Shown in pieces: positions 1 through 6,063 of a DNA stretch of 19,498 bases. The translations under genes and the position numbers were made by a program. Source of the stretch: an uncultured Oscillospiraceae bacterium (lineage in GTDB: Bacteria > Bacillota > Clostridia > Oscillospirales > Acutalibacteraceae); the NCBI GenBank assembly GCA_900543215.1, contig UQQR01000029.1:1-19498 (forward strand), read 5' to 3'. Numbering within the stretch: the stretch's first letter is position 1; every line of letters starts with the position of its first letter. The notes under the pieces are model-generated. The model was not told the origin of the DNA and did no database searches. It was given only the letters and a program-made list of their open reading frames with translations.

Positions 1-54
1 TTTATTTCTGTTTTTACCGCATTTCTGCGTTTACACAAAATTTGGGATAGAGCC
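1..54. mobile_element. Possible insertion-sequence end (IS256-like) at left edge
   Basis: Bases 30-54 (TTTACACAAAATTTGGGATAG followed by AGCC) resemble the terminal inverted repeats of IS256/mutator-type elements of clostridia, which commonly carry a TTTACACAAAATTTGGG-like core. The rest of the element would lie to the left of the window. The putative tip falls 2-3 bases before the stop codon of the neighbouring minus-strand gene, so the usual 8-bp target duplication would cover about 55-62 and include that stop. The family assignment rests on memory of such ends. No transposase is visible. Confidence 0.35.
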
Positions 55-56
55 TC

Positions 57-614
57 TTATTTTAATTCTTCAAAAGAAATCAGTTTGTTATTATCAACCG
101 TTAATTTTAATTTTGATTTTTCAATGACATAATAACCCAACTCGCAAAAATCCTCGTTTTCAGGGTCGTAGTTTATAACTCTTCCTTTTTCTGTCATAAG
201 TGTTTTATGTTCTTCATCTATTTCTTTAACCCTGTCAATAATTATCTCAATGCCTATCTCGTTGTCAGAAATGCTCCTTAAATTGTCTTTTGTGTTTTCG
301 CAAGGTAAACACTCGCTTTCGGTATTACAATCGTTTTCCGCTTTGTATTTTTTTCTGTTCTCATTCAACCTTTTCCATTCTTCGCTTGCCCGTTCTGTTT
401 TGTCTTTCATTATGTCATACATAGCAGAAGTTAAATTATCTTCCCTTATTGCTTTTAACCTGTCTTTTTCTTCTTCAATAGTGCCTTTTTCATCTAATTC
501 CAAAAGACACATAATGATATTTTTTAACTGTTTTCCCGAAAGGTATTTAAACTCTGTTTTTCTGTAAGAGTAATATAATACTATACTCTTTTTTTCGCCG
601 TTTTTTAAACCCAT
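57..614 (-). CDS. DUF6291-like phage/plasmid protein, longer paralogue
   Basis: A 185-residue, charged, soluble protein with no signal peptide or membrane segment. Residues 8-15 (KKSIVLYY) and the following helix-rich stretch, ending in a basic ERASEEWKRLNENRKKYK-like segment at about residues 75-93, match the layout of DUF6291 proteins of phages and integrative elements, which begin KxSFVLYxxY and end in a basic helix. The C-terminal half (about 95-185) is acidic and unrecognised. The start is an ATG preceded by AAGGAGAGG at ideal spacing. It shares one base with the stop of the upstream 81-residue gene (TAATG), so the two are translationally coupled. It closes at the possible IS end. Function is unknown; DUF6291 members often sit near replication genes, but that is only context. 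Confidence 0.6.
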   Translation of the reverse strand: MGLKNGEKKSIVLYYSYRKTEFKYLSGKQLKNIIMCLLELDEKGTIEEEKDRLKAIREDNLTSAMYDIMKDKTERASEEWKRLNENRKKYKAENDCNTESECLPCENTKDNLRSISDNEIGIEIIIDRVKEIDEEHKTLMTEKGRVINYDPENEDFCELGYYVIEKSKLKLTVDNNKLISFEELK

Positions 615-859
615 TATTCAACCTCTCCTTGCTTTTTCGGTCTTCCTTTGCCTTTACTGTAATTTTTTCTTCTTGTCGCAATATCTTTTTGTTTATCAAT
701 GTCTGTTTTCATTAATTCAAAAAGATAATCTACAAAGTCATCATTTGCTTTTTGCTCTTTGCCTGTTTCCTCATAGATTAGCAACATTTGTAAAAGTCGG
801 CCCGCTTGCTGTTCGTTCATTTTTAAAATTATGCTTTTTCTGTTTTTATTAATCTTCAT
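614..859 (-). CDS. Small DUF6291-like protein, shorter paralogue
   Basis: An 81-residue protein. Its opening MKINKNRKSIILKM, a short helical middle and the basic end RRKNYSKGKGRPKK follow the same plan as the downstream 185-residue protein and as the N-terminal domain of DUF6291 proteins, so the pair looks like a tandem duplication. A TTG start two codons upstream (865) is possible but would sit one base from the GAGG ribosome binding site at 868-872, so the ATG at 859 with about 7 bases of spacing is preferred. The basic GKGRPKK tail could contact DNA or RNA, but this is inference. It is the first gene of a two-gene unit. A 26-bp palindrome lies immediately before its ribosome binding site, and 10-bp repeats lie further upstream. 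Confidence 0.6.
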   Translation of the reverse strand: MKINKNRKSIILKMNEQQAGRLLQMLLIYEETGKEQKANDDFVDYLFELMKTDIDKQKDIATRRKNYSKGKGRPKKQGEVE

Positions 860-872
860 AATCAATACCTCG

Positions 873-898
873 CTTTTTATTTTTTAAAAAATAAAAAG
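873..898. repeat. Perfect 26-bp AT-only palindrome flush against a ribosome binding site
   Basis: CTTTTTATTTTTT at 873-885 is followed directly by its exact reverse complement at 886-898, with no spacer. It ends one base before the GCGAGG ribosome binding site of the 81-residue gene. It could be an operator for a dimeric repressor or an mRNA hairpin controlling access to the ribosome binding site. It holds only terminal G/C pairs and lacks the GC stem of a standard terminator. Confidence 0.6.
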
Positions 899-980
899 TG
901 CTTTTTTCATCTTTCAATTTAATTATGATAGATAAAAATTTAAAACGAAAAAAACATAAATTAAAAAATGTTTAGTTCTC

Positions 981-1030
981 TCTTTACCTATCTTAACATA
1001 CCTTAACTTACCCTTACTTATCTTAACTTA
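981..1030. repeat. Array of five 10-bp direct repeats (iteron-like)
   Basis: Five contiguous 10-bp units in exact register: tctttaccta, tcttaacata, ccttaactta, cccttactta, tcttaactta. The consensus is about TCTTAACTTA, or TAAGTTAAGA on the minus strand. A 10-bp period places every unit on the same face of the helix, as expected for a cooperatively bound protein. The array lies between the recombinase terminator and the upstream region of the DUF6291-like pair. It could be a replication iteron array, a site for an excision factor, or an operator. The rest of this intergenic stretch (860-1055) is A/T-rich with no clear promoter. Confidence 0.65.
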
Positions 1031-1055
1031 ACTTTTCTATTAATAGGGTAAAAGC

Positions 1056-1093
1056 AAAAAACACCTATGAGAAAATAATCTCATAAGTGTTTT
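1056..1093 (-). terminator. Rho-independent terminator of the recombinase gene
   Basis: An inverted repeat, AAAACAC/GTGTTTT plus TATGAGA/TCTCATA with one mismatch between the two arms and a 6-base loop (1073-1078), starts four bases past the recombinase stop codon. On the minus strand the distal arm runs into a T tract (GTGTTTTTTGC). The stem is AT-rich but long. Confidence 0.75.
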
Positions 1094-1097
1094 GTAA

Positions 1098-2642
1098 TCA
1101 TAGTTTCCAAGCAATCTCAAAAGTGTTTATGTCATTTGTTAAGTATATTCTATCAATCATCATATCAATTACTTGCCGTTTTTGCTCGGTGTTAAGGTCG
1201 CTGTATTTTAAACCGCAGTTAATTGCTTTTGATACTATACGGTTTTGTTTCAAATATACATCTAATGTTGAGGAAGATTTTAATGCTCTGCGGTATTTAT
1301 ATTCCAACTCATCTATTTCGGTTTGTAATTTCTCAATGGTACTTTTCATTGCTTTTTTTAACACTTCGTTGCTTTCCTCGCTGTCAATAAAATCGGCAAT
1401 TATTTTGTCAAGTTTATTTTGCTTTTTTTCAAGTTCCGTGGCCGCCATATGTGCCATTTTTACCCGTTCGGACCACAGCCCGTTTAATTTATCTAATTGT
1501 TTTTGTATTTCTTCTCCGACTTTTTCTTGTAAATCAAAGAATTTTATGTTATTGAATTTCGCATCGCAAACTTTTAAACTTTTCGCTCCGTAGCAACTTA
1601 AATACGGCAAGCCGTATTTGCTTTGGCTGTATGCTTTAACAGCATAACCGCATTTTTTACATTTGATTTTTCCGCCCAACTCCTCTAACAGTCCCATAGT
1701 GTTGTTTCTCGTTATTTGCTGATTTTCCGCCAAACGGTCTTGAACACTTAAATATTGAACACTGGGTATGTAGCCTGTGAAATTTGTTAAATACACACTC
1801 TGTTCTTCCATTGTGGTGTAAGAGCGAATATTGGCATTACCTACTTTTTTCCCTATAATATGTGCTGTTCGTGTGCCGTTCCAGTCATCTTCGGAATTTA
1901 AAAACTTAATCTTCCTTTTTTTAAAGTATGAATATAACAACTTGTCAGCCTTGACATAAATCGGGTTTTGTAATATTTTAGAAACCGTTACACTGTCAAA
2001 AACATCTCTTTTATGCGGTTTAAAACCGCCCTCATTAAGTTTCCTTGCCACCTCGCCCAAAGTACAATGTTCCAAACCGCTATACAATGCGAATGCCAAT
2101 TCAACGGCTTCTTTTTCGTTCTCTATAACTTTTAATGTCGGCTTTCCTTGTTCGTTTCTTCCGTTCGCAAAACCGAACGGAGCAGGACCGCCAGCCCAAC
2201 TGCCCGTAGTTGCGGTTCTGTAATAATAATTATCTTTAACTCGTTTTTGTATGTTTTCTCTTTCCATTTGTGCGAATATGGCCAGTATGCCCATCATTGC
2301 CTTACCCATTGCGGAGGATGTATCAAAACTTTCGGAGGCACTTACAAATTGGCATTTGTGTTGTTCCATAATCTCGTAAAGTTTATAAAAATCTGTTATA
2401 TTCCTGCTTATACGGTCCAGTTTATAAACTATTACTTTACCGATTCTGTCAAGTTTAATATCGTTTATAAGCCGTTTTAAATCGGGTCTTTCGGTGTTTT
2501 TACCGCTGTAACCCTTATCTTTATAAATGCTCGGAATATTGCCTTTCAACAGTATTTTACACTGTTCTATTTGTCCTTCTATACTTAGGCTCTCTTTTTT
2601 GTCTATGCTTTGCCTGGCATAAATTGCTGTTTCTTTCATCAT
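1098..2642 (-). CDS. Large serine recombinase (site-specific integrase)
   Basis: A 514-residue protein with the full large serine recombinase layout. The N-terminal resolvase catalytic domain (about 3-140) carries the nucleophile Ser12 in IYARQS and the arginines of KLDRISRN (77 and 80). A Recombinase domain follows (about 150-250). The zinc ribbon has Cys328, Cys331, Cys350 and Cys359, and a charged coiled coil spans about 395-455. Such enzymes integrate and excise mobile elements by cutting attP and attB with 2-base staggers. The start codon lies about 150 bp from the junction with the interrupted deacetylase gene, the usual place for an integrase beside its att site. The start at the first of two ATGs (2642, 2639) has AAAGGA upstream at long spacing. 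No catalytic residue is missing, so it is probably active. It is co-oriented with the deacetylase fragment, with no terminator between them. Confidence 0.95.
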   Translation of the reverse strand: MMKETAIYARQSIDKKESLSIEGQIEQCKILLKGNIPSIYKDKGYSGKNTERPDLKRLINDIKLDRIGKVIVYKLDRISRNITDFYKLYEIMEQHKCQFVSASESFDTSSAMGKAMMGILAIFAQMERENIQKRVKDNYYYRTATTGSWAGGPAPFGFANGRNEQGKPTLKVIENEKEAVELAFALYSGLEHCTLGEVARKLNEGGFKPHKRDVFDSVTVSKILQNPIYVKADKLLYSYFKKRKIKFLNSEDDWNGTRTAHIIGKKVGNANIRSYTTMEEQSVYLTNFTGYIPSVQYLSVQDRLAENQQITRNNTMGLLEELGGKIKCKKCGYAVKAYSQSKYGLPYLSCYGAKSLKVCDAKFNNIKFFDLQEKVGEEIQKQLDKLNGLWSERVKMAHMAATELEKKQNKLDKIIADFIDSEESNEVLKKAMKSTIEKLQTEIDELEYKYRRALKSSSTLDVYLKQNRIVSKAINCGLKYSDLNTEQKRQVIDMMIDRIYLTNDINTFEIAWKL

Positions 2643-2739
2643 TGTTTTTTTCCGTCCTTTGTCCTAATGCTTCCAATAGTTTTAAGTAAAGTAAAATTTT
2701 TTCGTCTTGTGATATATTTCTGTATGTATGTGTAATCAT
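2557..2739 (-). CDS. Possible small ORF overlapping the recombinase start
   Basis: A 60-codon reading frame begins about 8 bases after the predicted transcription start of the recombinase promoter. Its first 33 residues (MITHTYRNISQDEKILLYLK and onward) look protein-like and helical. The rest overlaps the recombinase coding region in another frame and is basic and unstructured. No ribosome binding site precedes the ATG, so it would have to be translated leaderless, or it may simply be the 5' leader of the recombinase mRNA. If translated, ribosomes crossing the recombinase start could affect its expression. I do not recognise a family. Confidence 0.3.
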   Translation of the reverse strand: MITHTYRNISQDEKILLYLKLLEALGQRTEKNNDERNSNLCQAKHRQKREPKYRRTNRTV

Positions 2740-2753
2740 ACTTAAACATATTC

Positions 2754-2763
2754 ATTATACCAT
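2754..2763 (-). promoter_or_regulatory. Extended -10 promoter of the recombinase
   Basis: On the minus strand the sequence reads TGGTATAAT, a perfect extended -10 (TGnTATAAT), about 112 bases before the recombinase ATG. The -35 region around 2777-2782 (ATGTAA) is poor, which is acceptable for an extended -10 promoter. It lies inside the element, 15-45 bases from the inferred att junction, so it would stay with the recombinase after excision. Confidence 0.65.
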
Positions 2764-2776
2764 ATTATTATGATTT

Positions 2777-3316
2777 TTACATTACTTTTGTATCTATTAT
2801 ATCAACCGACCACTGAATCGTATGCATATTAAGGCTTTCAACCGCTTCGATAAGTGAATTGTCATAATCTCCGTAGGGCGGGCGGTGAAGAGTAGGGCGC
2901 ACGCCGGTAATTTTTTCAATTTTATCGTTACAGCTTGTAAGTTCGTCGCACATTTGGTTTTTTGAAAGCTGGGGCATATGCGGATGCGTGTTGGAGTGAT
3001 TCTGAACCTGATGGCCTGCGTCGGAAAGCGCTTTTACGGATTCGGGATACTTATCTACCCAAGAGCCCACAACAAAAAATGTTGCCGGCACATTGTATTC
3101 TTTAAGAATATCTATAAGTGTTTGTGTGTCATCGTTTCCCCACGCCGCATCAAATGAAATTGCAATTTGCTTTTTGTCTGTTCCGACGCAATAAATAGGC
3201 AGACGCCTGTCTGTATTTGCCCGTACCGATACGGAACCTATGACTATTGCCGCAAGTGTTGCGACCGCGCACAGCGCAAGCATAAGCTGCTTTTTTGTTA
3301 TTATAAGAAATTTCAT
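2777..3316 (-). pseudogene. PdaB-like polysaccharide deacetylase, 3' end displaced by the element
   Basis: A 179-residue N-terminal part of a CE4 polysaccharide deacetylase of the sporulation (PdaB) type. An N-terminal membrane anchor or signal (about 9-30) is followed by SFDAAWGNDD (54-63, variant of motif 1), HSNTHPH (107-113, metal-binding motif 2) and HRPPYGDYD (144-152, motif 3). The family then has a WxVDxxDW motif and a C-terminal strand with LFHN, but here the frame ends ten residues after WSVD begins, exactly where element sequence starts. The fold should be incomplete and the enzyme inactive unless the element excises. PdaB-type proteins act on spore cortex peptidoglycan. Translation starts at the ATG at 3316, behind a strong AAAGGAGAG site. 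Alternatively this is a decayed relic. The truncation is plain; reversible interruption is inference. Confidence 0.85.
2785..2805. other. Inferred attachment-site junction in the deacetylase gene
   Basis: In related deacetylases the segment WSVD is followed by SLDWKD or similar and about 50 more residues. Here WSVD (codons at 2801-2812) is followed by IIDTKVM and a stop, then by element promoter and recombinase sequence. The recombination crossover therefore lies within roughly 2789-2803. The core dinucleotide cannot be fixed without the other junction. Confidence 0.55.
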
Positions 3317-3333
3317 AACGGTTTCTCTCCTTT

Positions 3334-3360
3334 AAACCTGCCGTAAGTGACGGCAGGTTT
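3334..3360 (-). promoter_or_regulatory. Perfect 11-bp hairpin next to the deacetylase ribosome binding site
   Basis: AAACCTGCCGT (3334-3344) and ACGGCAGGTTT (3350-3360) form a perfect stem with a 5-base loop. On the minus strand it lies in the deacetylase leader and ends immediately upstream of AAAGGAGAG, the two sharing a few A residues, so it may tune translation or stabilise the mRNA. On the plus strand it is followed by TATTTAT rather than a clean T tract, so a terminator for plus-strand transcription is less likely, and no plus-strand gene precedes it. Confidence 0.5.
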
Positions 3361-3377
3361 ATTTATATGTATATTAA

Positions 3378-3408
3378 AAAATATGTATATCGGCTTGTAT
3401 ACTATTCT
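3378..3408 (-). promoter_or_regulatory. Possible forespore-type (sigma-F/G-like) promoter
   Basis: On the minus strand AGAATA (3403-3408) is followed after 17 bases by CATATTTT (3378-3385), resembling forespore sigma-G sites (GAATA, 17-18 bases, CATAnTA). A second similar pair, GATATA (3386-3391), 16 bases, CATATAAAT (3361-3369), also exists. In B. subtilis pdaB is forespore expressed, which motivates the search. The region is very AT-rich, so chance matches are likely. Confidence 0.25.
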
Positions 3409-3422
3409 GCTGCAAATAAAAA

Positions 3423-3451
3423 TTGTAAATTTATGAGAAATATGTTATAAT
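3423..3451 (+). promoter_or_regulatory. Sigma-A promoter of the yfmF operon
   Basis: TTGTAA (3423-3428), 17 bases, TATAAT (3446-3451), with TG at 3443-3444 giving an extended -10. It lies about 65 bases before the yfmF ATG and is the only good promoter ahead of the yfmF to 8523 gene run. Confidence 0.7.
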
Positions 3452-3515
3452 AAATCTGTATTAACGGCGGTGCGGTACGGGTTTCTGCCGCAAAAATGTA
3501 TTTCGGAGGTATTAA

Positions 3516-4793
3516 ATGTCTGCAAAATTATATAGATTGGCTGATGGGGTAGATGGTATTTTCGTCAAGAACGAAAGATTTAACACCACATCGGTCTCGT
3601 TTAACTTTTATCTTCCTCTTAAAAAAGAAACTGCGGCGGAATATGCTTTATTGCCGTTTATGCTTACCACCTGCGGAGAGAAATACCCCGATTTTTCCCG
3701 TCTTAATTACAAGCTTGATAAACTTTACGGCGCACGGCTTGACGCAACGGCTGAAAAGACGGGTGACTATCAGATTTTGAAAATGCGCATATCGGTTATA
3801 AACGATAGATTTACTTTTGAAAGCGAATCGCTTTTAAAGCAGGCAATAGATATGCTTTTAAGTCTTGTTTTTTCACCGAAGGTTGAGAATGGGGCATTTG
3901 CCGCAGAGGATCTTGCAAGAGAAAAGCGCAAGGCGATCGAGCATATAAACGGTGAAATGAGTGAAAAGCGAATTTATGCCAAAAACCGTCTTATTGAAGA
4001 AATGTATAAGGGCGAGTCTTACGGAATTCCCAAATGCGGAACCGTCGAAGATGTGGAAAAAATCACGGGGGAAAGCCTGTTTACCGCATGGCGCGATATG
4101 CTTGAAACGGCATATATCAGAATAATAATTATCGGCGCGGCGCTCCCTGCCAAGCTTTTTGACGATATAGCGGACAATTTTATCGGCTGTGAAAGGCACA
4201 ATATAACCGATTGTACGAAAAATAAACCGACCGAAGCAAGACCCGAGCCGATTACCGTGACAGAAAAAATGCCGGTACAGCAGGGAAAGCTTGTAATGGG
4301 ATTTTCCTCTTCTGTATACGGAGACGATTCCGAGTCGCTTCCGCTTATGGTAATGACGGATATTTTCGGCGGCGGACCGTATTCACGGCTTTTCTCAAAT
4401 GTGCGTGAGAAAATGAGCCTTTGCTATTATTGTTCCGCTTCGGCGTTGAGAACAAAAGGTTTGTTATTGGTTGAATCCGGTGTTGAAAAGGAAAACACCG
4501 ATAAAACGGAAAAAGCGGTTATTGAACAGCTGCTTGCCGTAAAAAACGGTGAGTTTTCGGATTTCGAATTTCAATCGTCGCTTAAAAGCATAAGGGACTC
4601 CCTTTCGACTTATAACGACAGTCAAAACTCGCTCGATGTGTGGTATTCCGTTAAGGCGTACAATAAGGAGCTTTATTCTCCCGAAGATATTGCCGAAAGA
4701 ATTTCCGAAATTACACGGGCAGATATTATTAAGACCGCTAACGGAGTAAATCTCCATACGGTTTATAAGCTTTTACCGCAGGAGGCAGAATAA
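3516..4793 (+). CDS. yfmF: M16-family protein YfmF (non-catalytic partner)
   Basis: A 425-residue peptidase M16-like protein of the YfmF type, known in Bacillus as an EF-P 5-aminopentanol modification-associated protein. The N-terminal M16 half lacks the zinc-binding HxxEH: the corresponding helix reads FMLTTCGEKYPD (48-59). The C-terminal half keeps the M16 substrate-holding signature around VREKMSLCYYCSA. M16 enzymes often work as a pair of one catalytic and one substrate-binding chain, and the catalytic candidate is the next gene, overlapping by one base. No signal peptide, so cytoplasmic. The ATG at 3516 is preceded by CGGAGGT at good spacing. Assignment to YfmF rests on family layout and the tandem pairing. 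The precise substrate is not known from sequence. Confidence 0.87.
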   Translation: MSAKLYRLADGVDGIFVKNERFNTTSVSFNFYLPLKKETAAEYALLPFMLTTCGEKYPDFSRLNYKLDKLYGARLDATAEKTGDYQILKMRISVINDRFTFESESLLKQAIDMLLSLVFSPKVENGAFAAEDLAREKRKAIEHINGEMSEKRIYAKNRLIEEMYKGESYGIPKCGTVEDVEKITGESLFTAWRDMLETAYIRIIIIGAALPAKLFDDIADNFIGCERHNITDCTKNKPTEARPEPITVTEKMPVQQGKLVMGFSSSVYGDDSESLPLMVMTDIFGGGPYSRLFSNVREKMSLCYYCSASALRTKGLLLVESGVEKENTDKTEKAVIEQLLAVKNGEFSDFEFQSSLKSIRDSLSTYNDSQNSLDVWYSVKAYNKELYSPEDIAERISEITRADIIKTANGVNLHTVYKLLPQEAE

Positions 4794-6061
4794 TGCAAAA
4801 ACAATATTTTGAAAGCGCTATCGGGGAAAGCTATGTCAAGGCGGTTCACCCCTCGGGACTTAAAATATACATTCTCGAAAAATCGCAGTACAGCTCTGCT
4901 TACGCAATATTCGGAACTAAATACGGCTCGATAGATAATTGCTTTTCGGTAAACGGGGAGGAGACCAGTGTGCCGGAGGGTATAGCTCATTTTCTTGAGC
5001 ATAAGCTTTTTGAGAGCGAGGACGGAGACGCCTTTACAAAATACGCCGAAACAGGTGCCTACGCAAACGCCTTTACCTCGTTTGACAAGACCTGCTATCT
5101 CTTCTCCTGCTCGGACAGATTTTACGATAATCTTCAAATACTGCTTGATTTTGTTCAGTCGCCTTATTTTACGGCGCAAACCGTGCAAAAGGAGCAGGGT
5201 ATAATCGGTCAGGAAATAAAAATGTATGACGACAGTCCCGGCTGGCGCGTTATGTTTAATATGCTGCTTGCGATGTATAAAAACCATCCTGTCAGAATTG
5301 ATATAGCCGGTACGGTTGAGTCAATTGCGGAAATAGACGATAAACTGCTTTATAAGTGTTACAATACATTCTATAATCCGTCAAATATGTTTATCTGCAT
5401 AGCCGGAAATGTAAACACCGAAAAGGTTTTGGCGCAGATAAACGCAAGCATAAAGGAAACCGAACCGCTTTCGATAGCAAGGGAGGACCCCGAGGAGCCG
5501 GACGAAATATTAAAGCCTTTTGTAGAGCAAAAGCTATCGGTCGCACAGCCGATTTTCTGCTTCGGATATAAAGAAACGGTAAATGCCCCCGAAAGAACCG
5601 TAAAAGAAAAAATATGCACCTCAATTCTTCTCGAAATCATAGCGGGTGATGCCTCTCCTCTTTATAAAAAACTTGTGAATGAGGGACTTATAAACGATGA
5701 ATTTTCTACCGAATATTTTACGGGAAGAGGGTATTCCTGTACGATATTCGAGGGTGAATCGTCAGATCCCGAGCGTGTTGCTAATGAAATAAAGACAGAA
5801 ATTGAACGACTGAAAACCGACGGAATAGATAAAAAGCTGTTTTCCGCGGTACGCTGTGCCATGTACGGTGACGCAATACGGATATTCAACAGTACCGAGG
5901 CGATAGCAATGCAGTTGGTAAGCTGCGCAATGTCGGACAGCGGTTTGTTTGATGAAATCAAATATTTGAAAACCGTTACCGCCGAGGATGTGTTTAAGCG
6001 GCTTATGCTGCTTGACAGCAATAAGACCGTGCTTTCGGTCGTAAAACCGAACGGAGACTGA
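4793..6061 (+). CDS. yfmH: Zinc peptidase M16 family YfmH (catalytic partner)
   Basis: A 422-residue M16 metallopeptidase. The inverted zinc motif HFLEH is at 66-70, with catalytic Glu69 and ligands His66 and His70. The third ligand is probably Glu141 in GQEIKMYDD. The C-terminal half carries the usual second M16 domain. Its start shares one base with the yfmF stop (TAATG), behind a GGAGG site, so the two chains are likely made in equal amounts and form a heterodimer. In Bacillus the pair is linked to maturation of the modification on elongation factor P. Lgt follows after two bases. All metal-binding residues are present, so it should be active. Confidence 0.9.
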   Translation: MQKQYFESAIGESYVKAVHPSGLKIYILEKSQYSSAYAIFGTKYGSIDNCFSVNGEETSVPEGIAHFLEHKLFESEDGDAFTKYAETGAYANAFTSFDKTCYLFSCSDRFYDNLQILLDFVQSPYFTAQTVQKEQGIIGQEIKMYDDSPGWRVMFNMLLAMYKNHPVRIDIAGTVESIAEIDDKLLYKCYNTFYNPSNMFICIAGNVNTEKVLAQINASIKETEPLSIAREDPEEPDEILKPFVEQKLSVAQPIFCFGYKETVNAPERTVKEKICTSILLEIIAGDASPLYKKLVNEGLINDEFSTEYFTGRGYSCTIFEGESSDPERVANEIKTEIERLKTDGIDKKLFSAVRCAMYGDAIRIFNSTEAIAMQLVSCAMSDSGLFDEIKYLKTVTAEDVFKRLMLLDSNKTVLSVVKPNGD

Positions 6062-6063
6062 TT

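Larger units (their letters stand above)
55..2795 (-). mobile_element. Partial integrative element carrying a large serine recombinase
   Basis: This AT-rich segment lies between a possible IS end on the left and a truncated polysaccharide deacetylase gene on the right. It contains a serine recombinase reading inward from the boundary, a repeat array and two small phage/plasmid-type genes. The right boundary is inferred from where the deacetylase reading frame stops resembling its family (between about 2789 and 2803). The left boundary is outside the window or obscured by the IS. Element type (prophage, integrative mobilisable element or remnant) cannot be told, because no relaxase, capsid or replication initiator is visible. 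Confidence 0.65.

Noticed and set aside
1087..1593. 168-codon plus-strand reading frame opposite the recombinase gene
   Set aside because: Antisense shadow of a well-supported serine recombinase: Cys/Ser/Phe-rich composition, no ribosome binding site.
2640..2660. A AAA AAC slippery heptamer in phase with the small leader ORF just before the recombinase start
   Set aside because: A -1 shift there meets a stop after one codon. Reaching the recombinase frame would need +1, so programmed frameshifting is not supported.
3452..3515. Short GC-rich stem (TGCGG/CCGCA) in the yfmF leader, considered as a riboswitch
   Set aside because: The leader is only about 60 bases, with a 5-bp stem and no known aptamer features.
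4763..5287. 174-codon minus-strand reading frame opposite yfmH
   Set aside because: Antisense shadow with basic, Cys-rich composition and no start signals.
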